From Actinomucor elegans (lineage: Eukaryota; Mucoromycota; Mucoromycetes; Mucorales; Mucoraceae), in assembly GCA_026027325.1 (NCBI GenBank), contig JAMSLZ010000003.1, positions 310,001-374,000 of the forward strand: a stretch of 64,000 nt of DNA, written 5' to 3'. Made by a program: the position numbers and the translations under genes. Positions 33,101-42,982 of this stretch are shown here, in pieces. The notes beneath the pieces are model-generated. The model was not told the origin of the DNA. It did no database searches and worked only from the letters and a program-made list of their open reading frames with translations. The first letter of the stretch is position 1, and each line of letters begins with the position of its first letter.

Positions 33101-35387
33101 CTTCATTTTTCCAAGTTTCAATTTGATCTAATACGGATTGCTTGTAGGCAATAGGAATTGGGTATGGCTTACGGTAAGCTACTTTACCGGGTTGCGTTTC
33201 CAATTGTACTATTGCGCCAGGCAAATTGCAGTAGGTATTCTTCAAATCGATATTAGCGTTTGCAGCTAACAGTGGTTTAAGTTTAGATTGCATCAATTGG
33301 CGTTCATCAGCAGTACCAAAAGGACTATTATTAGGTTTGATATCTTCAGGATCGATTGGTGATGGCAATGCAGGACCAGTATGATCATCCCAAGTTGATA
33401 CCAACCCAGTGATAGCGATGTTAAGAAGAGGCATAATGTCAAGACCAAATAAAATAGGCGCACTATCGTCCTCTGTATAGAAATCAAACAATTCAAATTT
33501 ATGCTTCAATTGTATTTTATTGTACAAAATGTTCAAAGAAGTATAACCAATCCTAGGTTGTTGCGTGTTAACATGACCAAGCTGAACCGTACCAGATGAA
33601 GGCGTAAAGCCAACACCAAGAGAACGAAAGAAGCGAGGAGAACATATGCTGAACGTACAGCCTGTATCCAAGTATGCGTAGACGCGAATGTTCTGCACAA
33701 CAATAGGTAAAAGAATCGCATTAGATCTTTGTTTGGGTAAATTTGAAAATATGTTTGACTTACAAAGTTGTGCCTGGACGGCTGCGTGTTCATCGATATT
33801 CATGTGTTCCTGAACAGGAACAGCAGAAGATGAAGAGCTAACTTCGGAATTGAAAGGAGTTGCTGCGGGAGCAACTGTTGATAAGTTCGAGGCCGGAGCC
33901 AACGAAGCAGAAGATGATGCAATAGCACCAGAAGAACCAAAGGCACGAGAAGCAGCACCTGCAATACTCATCATCCCAAAACGATGAGTTGGTCCTTGAT
34001 TGGGATCGTTACGCACAGCAGTATTGCAACGATGCTGGCGTGTCCAACCAGGAGCTCCACACGAATGACAAGTACGATTGTTAATGGGAACTTGACTTGA
34101 AGAAGGCAAAGAACCGGAAGCAGCAGCAAGAGGTTGCTGGTTAGCAATAACAGATGACGCACGAGAGATAGCCTTACAATTGGCAGTATCATGGGTATTG
34201 ACTTTGTGAAAAGAACAATATTTCCCAGTGGAAGCAGTAGAGGAAGAACGTTTGGCAACCTTACCAATAGACATGGCAGAAGAGGCAACACCAAGAGAAG
34301 AAGGAACAGCGTGACGAGACTTGTCACTTTCACGGTGCACATAGTTGGCAGCAGAAGGTATGTTTGACACACGCGAAGAAGAACCAGAAGCAGAAGAAAC
34401 AGAAGCAGAGACACCAGGAAGACCTTTCTCTTTGTACAAGTCATTGTACAGTTCACGAGCAAGACGCATCACTACATCCACATTCGACTTTTGATCCTTT
34501 GGTAAGGAAAGACGCGAAGTAATGACCTTGTCAGCAAATTCAGTGGGCAAAGCGTGTAAAAACTTATCCACAAGAATGGAGGCAGGTAAGCACTGGTCAA
34601 CAGCACGACGACGGAGATCATTGAAGCGATCAATGAAAGCAAAAAGAGATTCACCTTTGGCTAACTTGATGTCAACAAGAGAGCGAGCACAGGCAGCACG
34701 ATCTTCATCAACGGTTGTACCAAACCGAGAGAGGAACTCATTCTTGAACATGAGCCACGTAGGAGAAGCAATACCAGCGGCACGAGCGTTCTGATGGAAC
34801 TCAACTTCATACCAGGTAAGTTGAGCTTGCGACATTTGAGACAACACTAATCGTTCATAGTTGGTGTCGAAGTCCAAACGATGAGCATACATTACGTTTT
34901 GAAAACGTGTCAAACAAGCAGCAGCATCGATAAAAATATGAGCACTAGGCTCATGAACTTCACCAACCCATTGAAGATAAGGCATGTTGTTGGGACACAC
35001 ACTAGAAACCTTGATGGGTGCCTTGGGATCAACAACAGCGCGAGCATATTTGACAGAGTCAGCATTGGATTTCTCAATGAGGGCTTTGGTAGCAATGACA
35101 GCCTTGAGAACACTATCCTTTTGTAAGTATTCAGCCTGGAAATCATCGAGATTATCACCAGACAAAGGAGACGAGAGACGAGCAGCAAGAATGGTTAACT
35201 CAATAGTGAGTTGATTGATAGTATCTTGCATACTACGGAGAGATTCTTCAGCTTGTACTTGTCGATCAACAAAAGGAGCAGCAGAACCAGAAGATTCTTC
35301 CATGGATGTATCAAGACTAGGTAAGTTGGCTTGAGCAACAGAAACAGTAGGTTCACCAGAGTGAATGGAGGCAGCAGGAGAAGACAT
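30150..35387 (-). CDS. Element A gag-pol polyprotein, 1,745 aa
   Basis: Single uninterrupted frame from MSSPAASIHSG. In order: Gag with two Cys/His motifs (YCSFHKVNTHDTANC and CHSCGAPGW...RC, about 390-460), protease (YLDTGCTFS, Asp about 574), reverse transcriptase (TIYIDDICIST, about 899), RNase H (VATDASKTG), zinc-binding domain and integrase (CIDLGDF near 1361, THDNGMEF, NSVVESYV), and a chromodomain (YYVHWVGYDDQ...NTW, about 1650-1700). The order RT-RNaseH-INT defines Ty3/Gypsy and the chromodomain places it in chromoviruses. Gag and Pol are fused without frameshift, so the Gag excess must come from processing or another mechanism, as in yeast Tf1 (known). Confidence 0.95.
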   Translation of the reverse strand: MSSPAASIHSGEPTVSVAQANLPSLDTSMEESSGSAAPFVDRQVQAEESLRSMQDTINQLTIELTILAARLSSPLSGDNLDDFQAEYLQKDSVLKAVIATKALIEKSNADSVKYARAVVDPKAPIKVSSVCPNNMPYLQWVGEVHEPSAHIFIDAAACLTRFQNVMYAHRLDFDTNYERLVLSQMSQAQLTWYEVEFHQNARAAGIASPTWLMFKNEFLSRFGTTVDEDRAACARSLVDIKLAKGESLFAFIDRFNDLRRRAVDQCLPASILVDKFLHALPTEFADKVITSRLSLPKDQKSNVDVVMRLARELYNDLYKEKGLPGVSASVSSASGSSSRVSNIPSAANYVHRESDKSRHAVPSSLGVASSAMSIGKVAKRSSSTASTGKYCSFHKVNTHDTANCKAISRASSVIANQQPLAAASGSLPSSSQVPINNRTCHSCGAPGWTRQHRCNTAVRNDPNQGPTHRFGMMSIAGAASRAFGSSGAIASSSASLAPASNLSTVAPAATPFNSEVSSSSSAVPVQEHMNIDEHAAVQAQLCKSNIFSNLPKQRSNAILLPIVVQNIRVYAYLDTGCTFSICSPRFFRSLGVGFTPSSGTVQLGHVNTQQPRIGYTSLNILYNKIQLKHKFELFDFYTEDDSAPILFGLDIMPLLNIAITGLVSTWDDHTGPALPSPIDPEDIKPNNSPFGTADERQLMQSKLKPLLAANANIDLKNTYCNLPGAIVQLETQPGKVAYRKPYPIPIAYKQSVLDQIETWKNEGVIEIAQSHTGFNSPLLCVSKKNADGIYSFKKPRVVADVRELNSILISTDKYNIPLISDIHERLSNAKIITSIDIHSCFTSFLVDPAHKSKLNFMCPFTNLQYTFRKVCFGVSFIANLVQRTLTNLFSDLPYVTIYIDDICISTNDSLAHHTDCVAEVIRRLTNANLQLSPEKIVLAQKSIHILGWSIVDGKLMPDPRKVSNVHTWPLPQTGKDIMRYLGYFNYFRSAIPGYSRLAAPLDELRSSKSLAAIWSDKHTQAFRNLQAALSSALVLSPPDFRYRFHVATDASKTGIGGVIYYIKNDTVHYVTMASRKLSTSEMNYSTTKRELLAIVYMLTKYHKWLFGIKFTLHTDHKSLIFLHDQSTPNTLMLTWWDTIFSFTFDVVHIPGIKNIIPDTLSRLFSDDEPNSLEEGGNIVNHQNIFENHKKRYNTTRSERKLQIRYPTDKNKSRKRILSARNGTENKTKGNYAFSSFPTVSTNYDDNTNTSSNHIDSSNTTSFDSYNKTPLISRAMQYADYMTPPEKDRVSIIMKAHLLGHFGVNAIEKTIHNDYKLHWTNLRQDIQRVINDCEACQAHGIYRVGYHPPRSVLPDGVFDHICIDLGDFNTTSSRGNNFMLVVVDYFSRFTILRALPDKSSYSVAKELLHICCQFGFPRIITHDNGMEFVNEVVKQFIQMSGMDRRLSLPYTPTGNSVVESYVGICKRSIIKALTANAVEPESWDLYLDVIQYSVNCQYSRLHKSRPFAVMFNRQPNDFIDYTDVKPTINIEKSDSKLIDKKLKYVKDIIIPSIAKRIKETQLNDHLKFQKNNKIIETKYPLNSKVMIVNVLKSSKLQPRWLGPFIIKGYTKHGSYILEDLTGSLLSRDVPTHQIRLIQSGDQRSESELNEKHYEVQAIVNHRLLPDGEYEYYVHWVGYDDQEKYNTWQTVDTFDSKKPIQEYWTRRQATIASTTGRSLPNTINKRRIPARNKHSRSFVPKAYNTRS

Positions 35388-35432
35388 TGGTAATAAGATT
35401 GTAATTGTTGGAAAAAGCTTGATTCAAAAAAA

Positions 35433-35935
35433 TGTTATATCCGGTGCTAAAGACGAAGGATATAATTTAAATACAATAATAAAAGAATAGACAGTAAATG
35501 GAATCAGCTATCCTGATAGTAAAAGTTATTCTAATGTTCTATTCACAATTCAAAATCAAGTCTTCTTTATATACATTTCATCAGAGCTTAATAGTGTAGC
35601 ATTCAATATCTATCAGCACGCATGGCCGTACAACGGAGTCCAATCCCAGCAGCCACTAATAAGCCTTTCAACCACGCATTGTTGTAATTGTATAACCCAC
35701 GCGTTATTCGATATTCAGGTCTTATCTTGAGATACACTCGATACTACTCGATAGTATGATGCCGCGTGTTTCTTGTAAGGATTATTGGCTAATAGTTCTA
35801 AGGATGACACATCGCTTGTATTTATGCAGGCCTCGTTAATCTGATTGGGTTATCAGATAGAGTCCGTGTATGACATAAATGAACAGTTGATTCCTTACTA
35901 TTATGTCGATGCAAAATAGTAGGTGGAATACAACA
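35433..35935 (-). repeat. Element A LTR (5' LTR)
   Basis: 503 bp, no difference seen from 29434-29936. Confidence 0.95.
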
Positions 35936-36816
35936 GTCCAGACAGTAGTGGATGATCTCAGTGAGTCTATCAGCTAGCCTATCAACATCAGGAGGTTCTC
36001 TATTATGTTGAAAAGGAATAGCGTGAGTAGAGGTGCGACTGTTATTGCGTGCATATAGTTCTAGTGAATACTTAACTTCTGCCAAGAGTGCATTTTTGAT
36101 TGGTGAAACCTTCACCCGAAAAAGAGACTTATAAAGCTCAGCACTCTTGTGTTCATCTAACACAGACATTTTCCAAAGAACACGAGGATGAGCCACTGGA
36201 GGTGGAGGAGCATCTTGTAAAGAACACGTCAAGGTGACAGGGACATGATCAGAGCCAAGGCTATTCTCGCGAATCACCAGGGAAGTATTTACCAAATCAG
36301 AGTAGCTAATGAACAAGTCAATAACACTGTTCCAAGAGGTATGACCAGGTTGAGAGTTTGCTAAACGACTTTGAGAACTGAGAGTAGGTACACCTCTAGC
36401 TAACAGAGCATTCCAGCAAAAGAGACCAGCTTCTTCGATCCACTCACCAAGACGGCTGCCACGCGTGTTGGTACGAGTATCACCAAGAAGAGATACACTG
36501 CGCGCATTCAGATCACCACAAAGAATAGCATTTTTCTGAGAGGGATGAGTTTGCATAGGTAGTGCGGTAATGAGAGACATAAATTCGTCATCGGTCAGGG
36601 AAGGAGGAGCATAGACACAATGAATCAGGAGAGAAGAGACTTGGCAAGAGAAGACATAGGGAGAACCCGAGGGGATAGGAATTACAGGGTATGGACACGA
36701 GGGATTGACCAATAATGTAATACCCATCTTACCTCTATAAGAACCAGCGACTTTTTCACCATAAGTATGGAATTGTTGCCAGCTGGTAGGGAATCGTAAA
36801 GGAGGGAGAAGCCAGG

Positions 36817-37322
36817 TGTTGTAAAGGTGGTAGATAAAGATTTTGGAAGATAGAAATACTTTTAAAACTGTGGATAGTTTTTTATTAGAGATCAAGAATT
36901 GATTAACTGGTCAAAAGGTGATAAAACGCATCTCTTATATACTTTTTCTCGGTCGGTACTTGATTCTAAATTCATATTACGATTTGCCAGGAACAAGGTT
37001 GGACTGCGTATAAAGAAGACCAGGGATAATAACCAAATGAGCGGACCAAGATTAGCGGCGAGGAGTGTCGGGATCAATATATCCAAAGGTAATAGTATTG
37101 AATGTAATATTTGGTGTGAGAGATAGTATTTATCAATTAGCGTCTACTTGCTCAGAGTGATATATAAATAAAGATATTTTAACATAATCAAATACAGTCA
37201 TTTACATTCTGGTTCTTGGTAATAATGCTTTATACACTTCTGCAGCTATATATAAGGATATCTATACGATTTTCTATCTGTACAGTATTCTCTTATTAAT
37301 ATAATTATGAGCGTTTACAACA
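36817..37322 (-). repeat. B2 LTR (3' LTR)
   Basis: 506 bp; same as the B1 LTRs by eye. Confidence 0.95.
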
Positions 37323-37505
37323 TTATCCTCCACCAGAATCAAACAAACTTGTATTGATTCGGCAAGTGCGTCAGTTCCACCAAATAGTACATTCATGCGG
37401 CTGAGTTTTGATTAACACGCTCAGGTATACCTCCTTTTACGCACCAATTCAGGGTCTTTTCTTGCATCGTGGCTTTTCTTGGTTCTTGTTTCATAACTTG
37501 CCTAC

Positions 37506-40500
37506 TTATTCTATCTTTCTTTTCTTGTTTGAACGTCTATTCAGTATTCTCTCTTCTCTACTCGTAGTGGCTGCAATATTTGCTCTTTTGTTTTTCGACA
37601 TCTCGATCGCTACATTTGACATCTCATTCCCATTGCATTTAGGAATCTTGGAAGTTCCAACTTTTTTGCGTCTGTTAGGTTCAGAGTTTTGAATTGACTG
37701 TTCGACTCTAGTTTGCTCTAAACGTCGTAATTCTCTTTGCTTATTCCAGTACCGTTGAATGATAGTTGGATCGGTGAAATCACTTGCTTTTTGCCAAGTA
37801 TTTTCTTTCTCAGAATAACCTTTCCACTTAATCAAGTATTCTCGATGACCTTCTTCACCTCGATGATCACGGATACCTTCGACTTCGTAGTATTCTTCTT
37901 CGATACTAGACTCATCCAGGGTAACTACTTTCAATTCCGACGGTACATAGTTTCGGGATAATAATTCATTCTGTTCATCCTTTAGTTCATACGATCCACC
38001 AGTATTTCTTCGAACAACAGTGTAAGGTCCCTCATAAATCGGAGCTAACTTACTAGATCGATTCTGTAATCTGATCATGACATGCGTTCCAACTGGAATG
38101 TCGACAAGAACACTCTTTTGATTGAACTTTTTGTTATATTCCTCATTTATCTTCTGAGTTCTTTCGAGGATGGCTGGGAATACGATCTTATCCATGTAAT
38201 CTACGCGTTCTTCCAACTCTCGCATGGTCATAGACTCAATGGGTAGTTTGAACTTCTTCTCGTTCCCGTAGTCATCAGGTAAGTTGACTCTACGTGCAAA
38301 CATCAAGGAGAAGGGAGAACTCATAGTTTTTGCTTTAATGTGTCGGTTCATGCAGAGCTGTATGATAGGAAGATAATACGCCCAACTATGACTGTCTGAC
38401 TTCATCATTTTTCTTAACGTGTTAGTTGCGGTACGAACTGCATTTTCCGCTGCTCCATTTGCTCGAGGATGATATGGCGTAGTGTATCTTCTATCAATTC
38501 CTAGGTTCTTCGAAATACTGTTCATCACAGCATTCTTGAACTCTAGACCATTATCAGACTGGCAAATACGTGGAACACCAAAATCACCATAGACTTTGAC
38601 CAACTCTTTTGCAACAGTATCGGATTGTTTGTTCTTCAGAGGTCTGAGAATAACGAATTTCGAACAAATATCTGTTATAACCAACATGTAAACATATCCT
38701 TCTTCAGTTACGTCAAAAGGTCCAGCCAAGTCGATAGCAATATGATCAAATGGTCGGTTGGCTACAACATTAGATAATGGGTGATAACCTCTCTTACTGA
38801 TGTTGTGCTTTTGACATTCAACACACGAACTAACAATGTCTTTTGCTTCTGCGTAGATATTCGCCCAATGGAGACCTTGTGAATGTAAATCTCGCACAAT
38901 TGCTTGCGATCCAAAGTGTCCAAATGCATGCGCTTCTTTCAACAGAGCATCTCTCTCTTCTTCAGGAGGAGTCATATAGTCAGTCAGCTCATCTTTTCTT
39001 TCAACTAGTTTAGTCGCGAGTACGTTAATCGTTTTATCTCGGCTAAATCGCTTTTTTCTAATGATGGCTTTCTTTTTAGGGCTTCGTCTGATGATTTTGC
39101 TCGTAACACTATCCTCCACCAGTTTGTTTTCATCTTCTAAAGGTGAATACAAACGGCTCAGAATATCAGGCAATTTGTTCAATATACCGGGGATGTGCAC
39201 TACATCAAAATCAAAATCCAGAAGAGTCTCGATCCATCCAATTAACATGGGATTTGCGATCTTTTGCGTATGTAAGTATACTAGTGCCTTGTGATCTGTA
39301 AATACAGTGAACTTTTTGCCCCATATATACTTGCGAAACTTCAGTAATGCTAACACGACTGCATACAATTCTCTTTTAGTAGTGCTCCAACGGCGTTGTG
39401 AAGGTGACAAGGAGCTCGATACAAATCCTATGTAAAGATCTTGGCCGGCCTCATTCTTTTGAAACAACACTGCCGCGACACCATAAAGTGATGCGTCTGT
39501 AGCTACGTAAAACTGTTTTGACAAATCCGGATAATGCAGCATCATCTTCGACTGCAAAATCTCTTTGATAGTTTCAAAGCTCTTAGTGTGACGATCGGTC
39601 CACAGCTCTTCCACATTCTCTGCATTCACTAAACTGGTGAGTGGTTCTGCTACTCTGGAAATCATCGGAACGAATTCTCTCAGGTAATTGACCAAACCCA
39701 TAAATTGCTGGATGTGTTTCTTATTTTTATTTGGAAGTGGCCACTTTGAAACATTGGTAAGTTTTGATTGATCCACACGAACTCCTGAAGCGTCCACTAC
39801 AAATCCCAACATACGAACTGAATGTTGAAACCATGAACACTTGGATTCTTTCAGGATTAAATTTGCGGAATTTAATCTGTCAATCACAAACTTTACATCT
39901 TTTGCATGCTGTTCGATACTTTCACTGGCAACAATACAGTCATCCACGAAGTTCTGAACGCAATCAATACCTTCAAACAAGGTTGCCATGACCTTTTGAA
40001 ATTGCGAGGTTAGCATTTTCACTCCAAAGCACGCTTTTTGAAAGGAAAAGCCATTGCCATTATAAGTAAACGATAACTTGTGTACATCCTCGGGTGCCAC
40101 TTTGAATCGATGATATGCATTCGACAAATCCAAAGTTGTAAACACTTTTTTACCGGCCAAGTTATCAAAGATATCCTTAACCAAAGGTACGGGAAAATTG
40201 AATGTTGGAGGTAGAATTTGATTCAACGATCTCACATCTAAACACGCTCTATGGCTCACAATCTCACCATCTTTGTTACGTTTAGGAACAAGCAGTAATG
40301 GACTGTTGAATGACGTGTTTACTCGGGATCGAATGATTGTACCTGTTTCCAACCATTCTTTTATTTGCTTATCGAGAACTGGTCTTAATGCATAAGGGAT
40401 GGGGTATTGACGTCTATACGCCGTTGCACCCTCTTTCGTAGGTAATCGAACAATGGATTCAGGCAAAGGACATGAAGATGTTATGGGTATGCTCTGATTA

Positions 40501-42431
40501 ATCTCTAGTGATTCTTTAATTATACTCATGAACTCTGCTCTTTGCTCAGGCGTACCAGCAGGCGAATTGTCAGGTTCATGTTTTCTTTCACGTTCAATGT
40601 TCAAGTTTTCAAAAATAGCTTCATCACTCAAGGCAGCGTCAGAATGTGCATGATCATCTTTGATGCGAAAAGCCACTCCAGTTAATCCGATATTCATTTT
40701 GGGAAGAATATCTGTGCCAAGAAGAATATCAAACTCGAATCCGTCGTTAAAGTTCATTACTTCAAATGAGTGTTTGAACTTAATGCCATTTGCATACTTT
40801 ATTTCCAAAGGATCGGTGATACCAATTCTCTTTGCAGTATTTTGATGAGACAAGAAATTATAAGAACCAGGTAATTTATGTACTTTATTTATATGAAGTT
40901 TATTCTTCAAAGAAGACAAACTAACAAAGCTACAACTACTTCCTGTATCTACGCGTCCCAGGAGACGTTCAGACTCTACAATCAACGGTGTACATAAATT
41001 AAATGCGTCATTAGCCTTTAATTTGTCACTCTTCTTGTTCTCATTCAGGTACTTACATTGATAGCTCTGATTCTCAATCTCGGAGTCGGCCATCTCCAAG
41101 TCCTCTTGAACTTGCTGCTCAATTGACTTCTCACTCGAGGAAGCCGCAGGCATCACAGCCAAGACAGTACTGCTACTACTGCTTTCAGCAGCACCACAAC
41201 GATGACCAGGACGCCATGGAGACACACCACAAGTCCAACACTCTTTACCCTTCGCCTTCTTCACAGAAGGAGGGCGTTCAGCTCTTCTCTTAGCGAGAAA
41301 ACAATCCTTGGTGTCATGGGTCGCATTGTTACCATGATGGATGCACGAAAAGGGTTTCGCCACCTTACTCGCCTTTTGCACCCGACGAGCTGCATTCTTG
41401 TGATGATGGTGATAGGGGGCCTTTTCTTTGCGTCGCTCAACAACAGGCGCACCAGGAAGAAGAGAAACAGCCTCATTATACGACGTATGGTCGTCACCAA
41501 GAATATCACGACCAATCTGTGCGATTTGATCGACAGTGTATTCAGCATTCTCACCAGAAGATCCAGCCTTCACTGAATTCATTGCAACTCTGATCAGCGT
41601 CTGAACAGGTTTAGTCAGCGAGGCCAAAAAACGATCAGCTACTCTAGGACACTCTCTAGGTAGGCCTGCATCAAACATTGCTGTTTGAAAACGCTTAGCA
41701 TAGTCGCCCACCGACTCATTGTTTTCCATTACCATGGTAAACACAAGGTCAGTATATCTTCTCAACACAAGGGAAGAACCGTGCTGCTTCTTAAACTCTC
41801 TACGAGCATCTGCCCATAGGGTACAACCTCTACTCAGCTCATCTTTCACCCATGCTTTATCGCCATGGGGAAGGCAAAGGGGTAAGAAGTTCTTCCACAC
41901 CTCATCAATGGACATGGAAGAAGACTCAACTACATCCTCAAATTCTCTCAAAAAATGCTCAACAGACTCGAAGGCTTCGTAACCTGGAAAAGGTTTGACA
42001 GCCGAGGTCAAGAGTTGGAACTTGGGCAAGTCGCGACGATTCAATGTCAAACCAGTAGGTGGCTTAACACGATCAACCTCACCGATCAATGAACTGCACT
42101 CTTGGATCTCACGGAGCATCCTCTTGGAGCGTTCAAGGGCCAACAAGGCTTCATCAGCCGCTACGTCATCTCTGACTACACGAGCACGACTAAACGCTTG
42201 AAGGTATCGGGTAATATCTGCACGGAGCCCGGCGATATTTGTGTCAATCAGTTGTGGGTCAGTCATGTCAGCAACAGCATGCTCAGCCGACTCAGACAAC
42301 AAAGAACTAGCACCAGGAGACTTGATAAACTCATCAAGGTTGCTTGACAAGGTCGATTCATCAAACATGGGGGTGTCAGGGTTAACACCACAGTTGGCAG
42401 AAGAAGAACCAGAAACGTTGTTGGAAGCCAT
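37506..42431 (-). CDS. Element B2 gag-pol polyprotein, 1,641 aa
   Basis: One open frame from MASNNVSGSSS. Gag ends with Cys/His motifs (CIHHGNNATHDTKDC and CWTCG...GHRC). Protease VDTGSSCS has its Asp at 495. The RT active site is FVDD at 828-831 (Phe-Val instead of the usual Tyr-Ile/Val). RNase H VATDASLYG lies near 977, the integrase DDE near 1234, 1289 and 1329, and the chromodomain at about 1512-1570 (YLIKWKGYSEKENTW). The tail after it is basic (NKKRKIE), possibly a nuclear signal. Intact and a candidate autonomous copy. It shares its target choice (other transposons near tRNA genes) with element A. Confidence 0.95.
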   Translation of the reverse strand: MASNNVSGSSSANCGVNPDTPMFDESTLSSNLDEFIKSPGASSLLSESAEHAVADMTDPQLIDTNIAGLRADITRYLQAFSRARVVRDDVAADEALLALERSKRMLREIQECSSLIGEVDRVKPPTGLTLNRRDLPKFQLLTSAVKPFPGYEAFESVEHFLREFEDVVESSSMSIDEVWKNFLPLCLPHGDKAWVKDELSRGCTLWADARREFKKQHGSSLVLRRYTDLVFTMVMENNESVGDYAKRFQTAMFDAGLPRECPRVADRFLASLTKPVQTLIRVAMNSVKAGSSGENAEYTVDQIAQIGRDILGDDHTSYNEAVSLLPGAPVVERRKEKAPYHHHHKNAARRVQKASKVAKPFSCIHHGNNATHDTKDCFLAKRRAERPPSVKKAKGKECWTCGVSPWRPGHRCGAAESSSSSTVLAVMPAASSSEKSIEQQVQEDLEMADSEIENQSYQCKYLNENKKSDKLKANDAFNLCTPLIVESERLLGRVDTGSSCSFVSLSSLKNKLHINKVHKLPGSYNFLSHQNTAKRIGITDPLEIKYANGIKFKHSFEVMNFNDGFEFDILLGTDILPKMNIGLTGVAFRIKDDHAHSDAALSDEAIFENLNIERERKHEPDNSPAGTPEQRAEFMSIIKESLEINQSIPITSSCPLPESIVRLPTKEGATAYRRQYPIPYALRPVLDKQIKEWLETGTIIRSRVNTSFNSPLLLVPKRNKDGEIVSHRACLDVRSLNQILPPTFNFPVPLVKDIFDNLAGKKVFTTLDLSNAYHRFKVAPEDVHKLSFTYNGNGFSFQKACFGVKMLTSQFQKVMATLFEGIDCVQNFVDDCIVASESIEQHAKDVKFVIDRLNSANLILKESKCSWFQHSVRMLGFVVDASGVRVDQSKLTNVSKWPLPNKNKKHIQQFMGLVNYLREFVPMISRVAEPLTSLVNAENVEELWTDRHTKSFETIKEILQSKMMLHYPDLSKQFYVATDASLYGVAAVLFQKNEAGQDLYIGFVSSSLSPSQRRWSTTKRELYAVVLALLKFRKYIWGKKFTVFTDHKALVYLHTQKIANPMLIGWIETLLDFDFDVVHIPGILNKLPDILSRLYSPLEDENKLVEDSVTSKIIRRSPKKKAIIRKKRFSRDKTINVLATKLVERKDELTDYMTPPEEERDALLKEAHAFGHFGSQAIVRDLHSQGLHWANIYAEAKDIVSSCVECQKHNISKRGYHPLSNVVANRPFDHIAIDLAGPFDVTEEGYVYMLVITDICSKFVILRPLKNKQSDTVAKELVKVYGDFGVPRICQSDNGLEFKNAVMNSISKNLGIDRRYTTPYHPRANGAAENAVRTATNTLRKMMKSDSHSWAYYLPIIQLCMNRHIKAKTMSSPFSLMFARRVNLPDDYGNEKKFKLPIESMTMRELEERVDYMDKIVFPAILERTQKINEEYNKKFNQKSVLVDIPVGTHVMIRLQNRSSKLAPIYEGPYTVVRRNTGGSYELKDEQNELLSRNYVPSELKVVTLDESSIEEEYYEVEGIRDHRGEEGHREYLIKWKGYSEKENTWQKASDFTDPTIIQRYWNKQRELRRLEQTRVEQSIQNSEPNRRKKVGTSKIPKCNGNEMSNVAIEMSKNKRANIAATTSREERILNRRSNKKRKIE

Positions 42432-42476
42432 ATCGATAAAAGTAAGGAAAATAGGACAGTAATTAAAAGTAAAAAA

Positions 42477-42982
42477 TGTTGTAAAGGTGGTAGATAAAGA
42501 TTTTGGAAGATAGAAATACTTTTAAAACTGTGGATAGTTTTTTATTAGAGATCAAGAATTGATTAACTGGTCAAAAGGTGATAAAACGCATCTCTTATAT
42601 ACTTTTTCTCGGTCGGTACTTGATTCTAAATTCATATTACGATTTGCCAGGAACAAGGTTGGACTGCGTATAAAGAAGACCAGGGATAATAACCAAATGA
42701 GCGGACCAAGATTAGCGGCGAGGAGTGTCGGGATCAATATATCCAAAGGTAATAGTATTGAATGTAATATTTGGTGTGAGAGATAGTATTTATCAATTAG
42801 CGTCTACTTGCTCAGAGTGATATATAAATAAAGATATTTTAACATAATCAAATACAGTCATTTACATTCTGGTTCTTGGTAATAATGCTTTATACACTTC
42901 TGCAGCTATATATAAGGATATCTATACGATTTTCTATCTGTACAGTATTCTCTTATTAATATAATTATGAGCGTTTACAACA
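42477..42982 (-). repeat. B2 LTR (5' LTR)
   Basis: 506 bp, ends TGTTGTAAA/TTTACAACA. On the minus strand TTTTTTACTTTTAATTACTG follows it. Confidence 0.95.

Larger units (their letters stand above)
29434..35935 (-). mobile_element. Ty3-type chromovirus A, 6,502 bp
   Basis: 503-bp LTRs at 29434-29936 and 35433-35935 that look identical, with 5-bp target duplication GTCCA (29429-29433, 35936-35940). One long gag-pol frame lies on the minus strand. A purine tract (GGAAGGGGGCAA, minus strand) abuts the 3' LTR. The 5' LTR is followed by TTTTTTGAATCAAGC, without a TGG primer site. Identical LTRs and an open frame make it a candidate for recent activity. Confidence 0.95.
36817..42982 (-). mobile_element. 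Ty3-type chromovirus B, copy 2 (B2), 6,166 bp
   Basis: 506-bp LTRs at 36817-37322 and 42477-42982, target duplication CCAGG (36812-36816, 42983-42987). It splits the LINE endonuclease domain after FITETW. The internal sequence differs from B1 by scattered single substitutions and one extra A before the gag start. Its gag-pol is intact. Confidence 0.95.
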
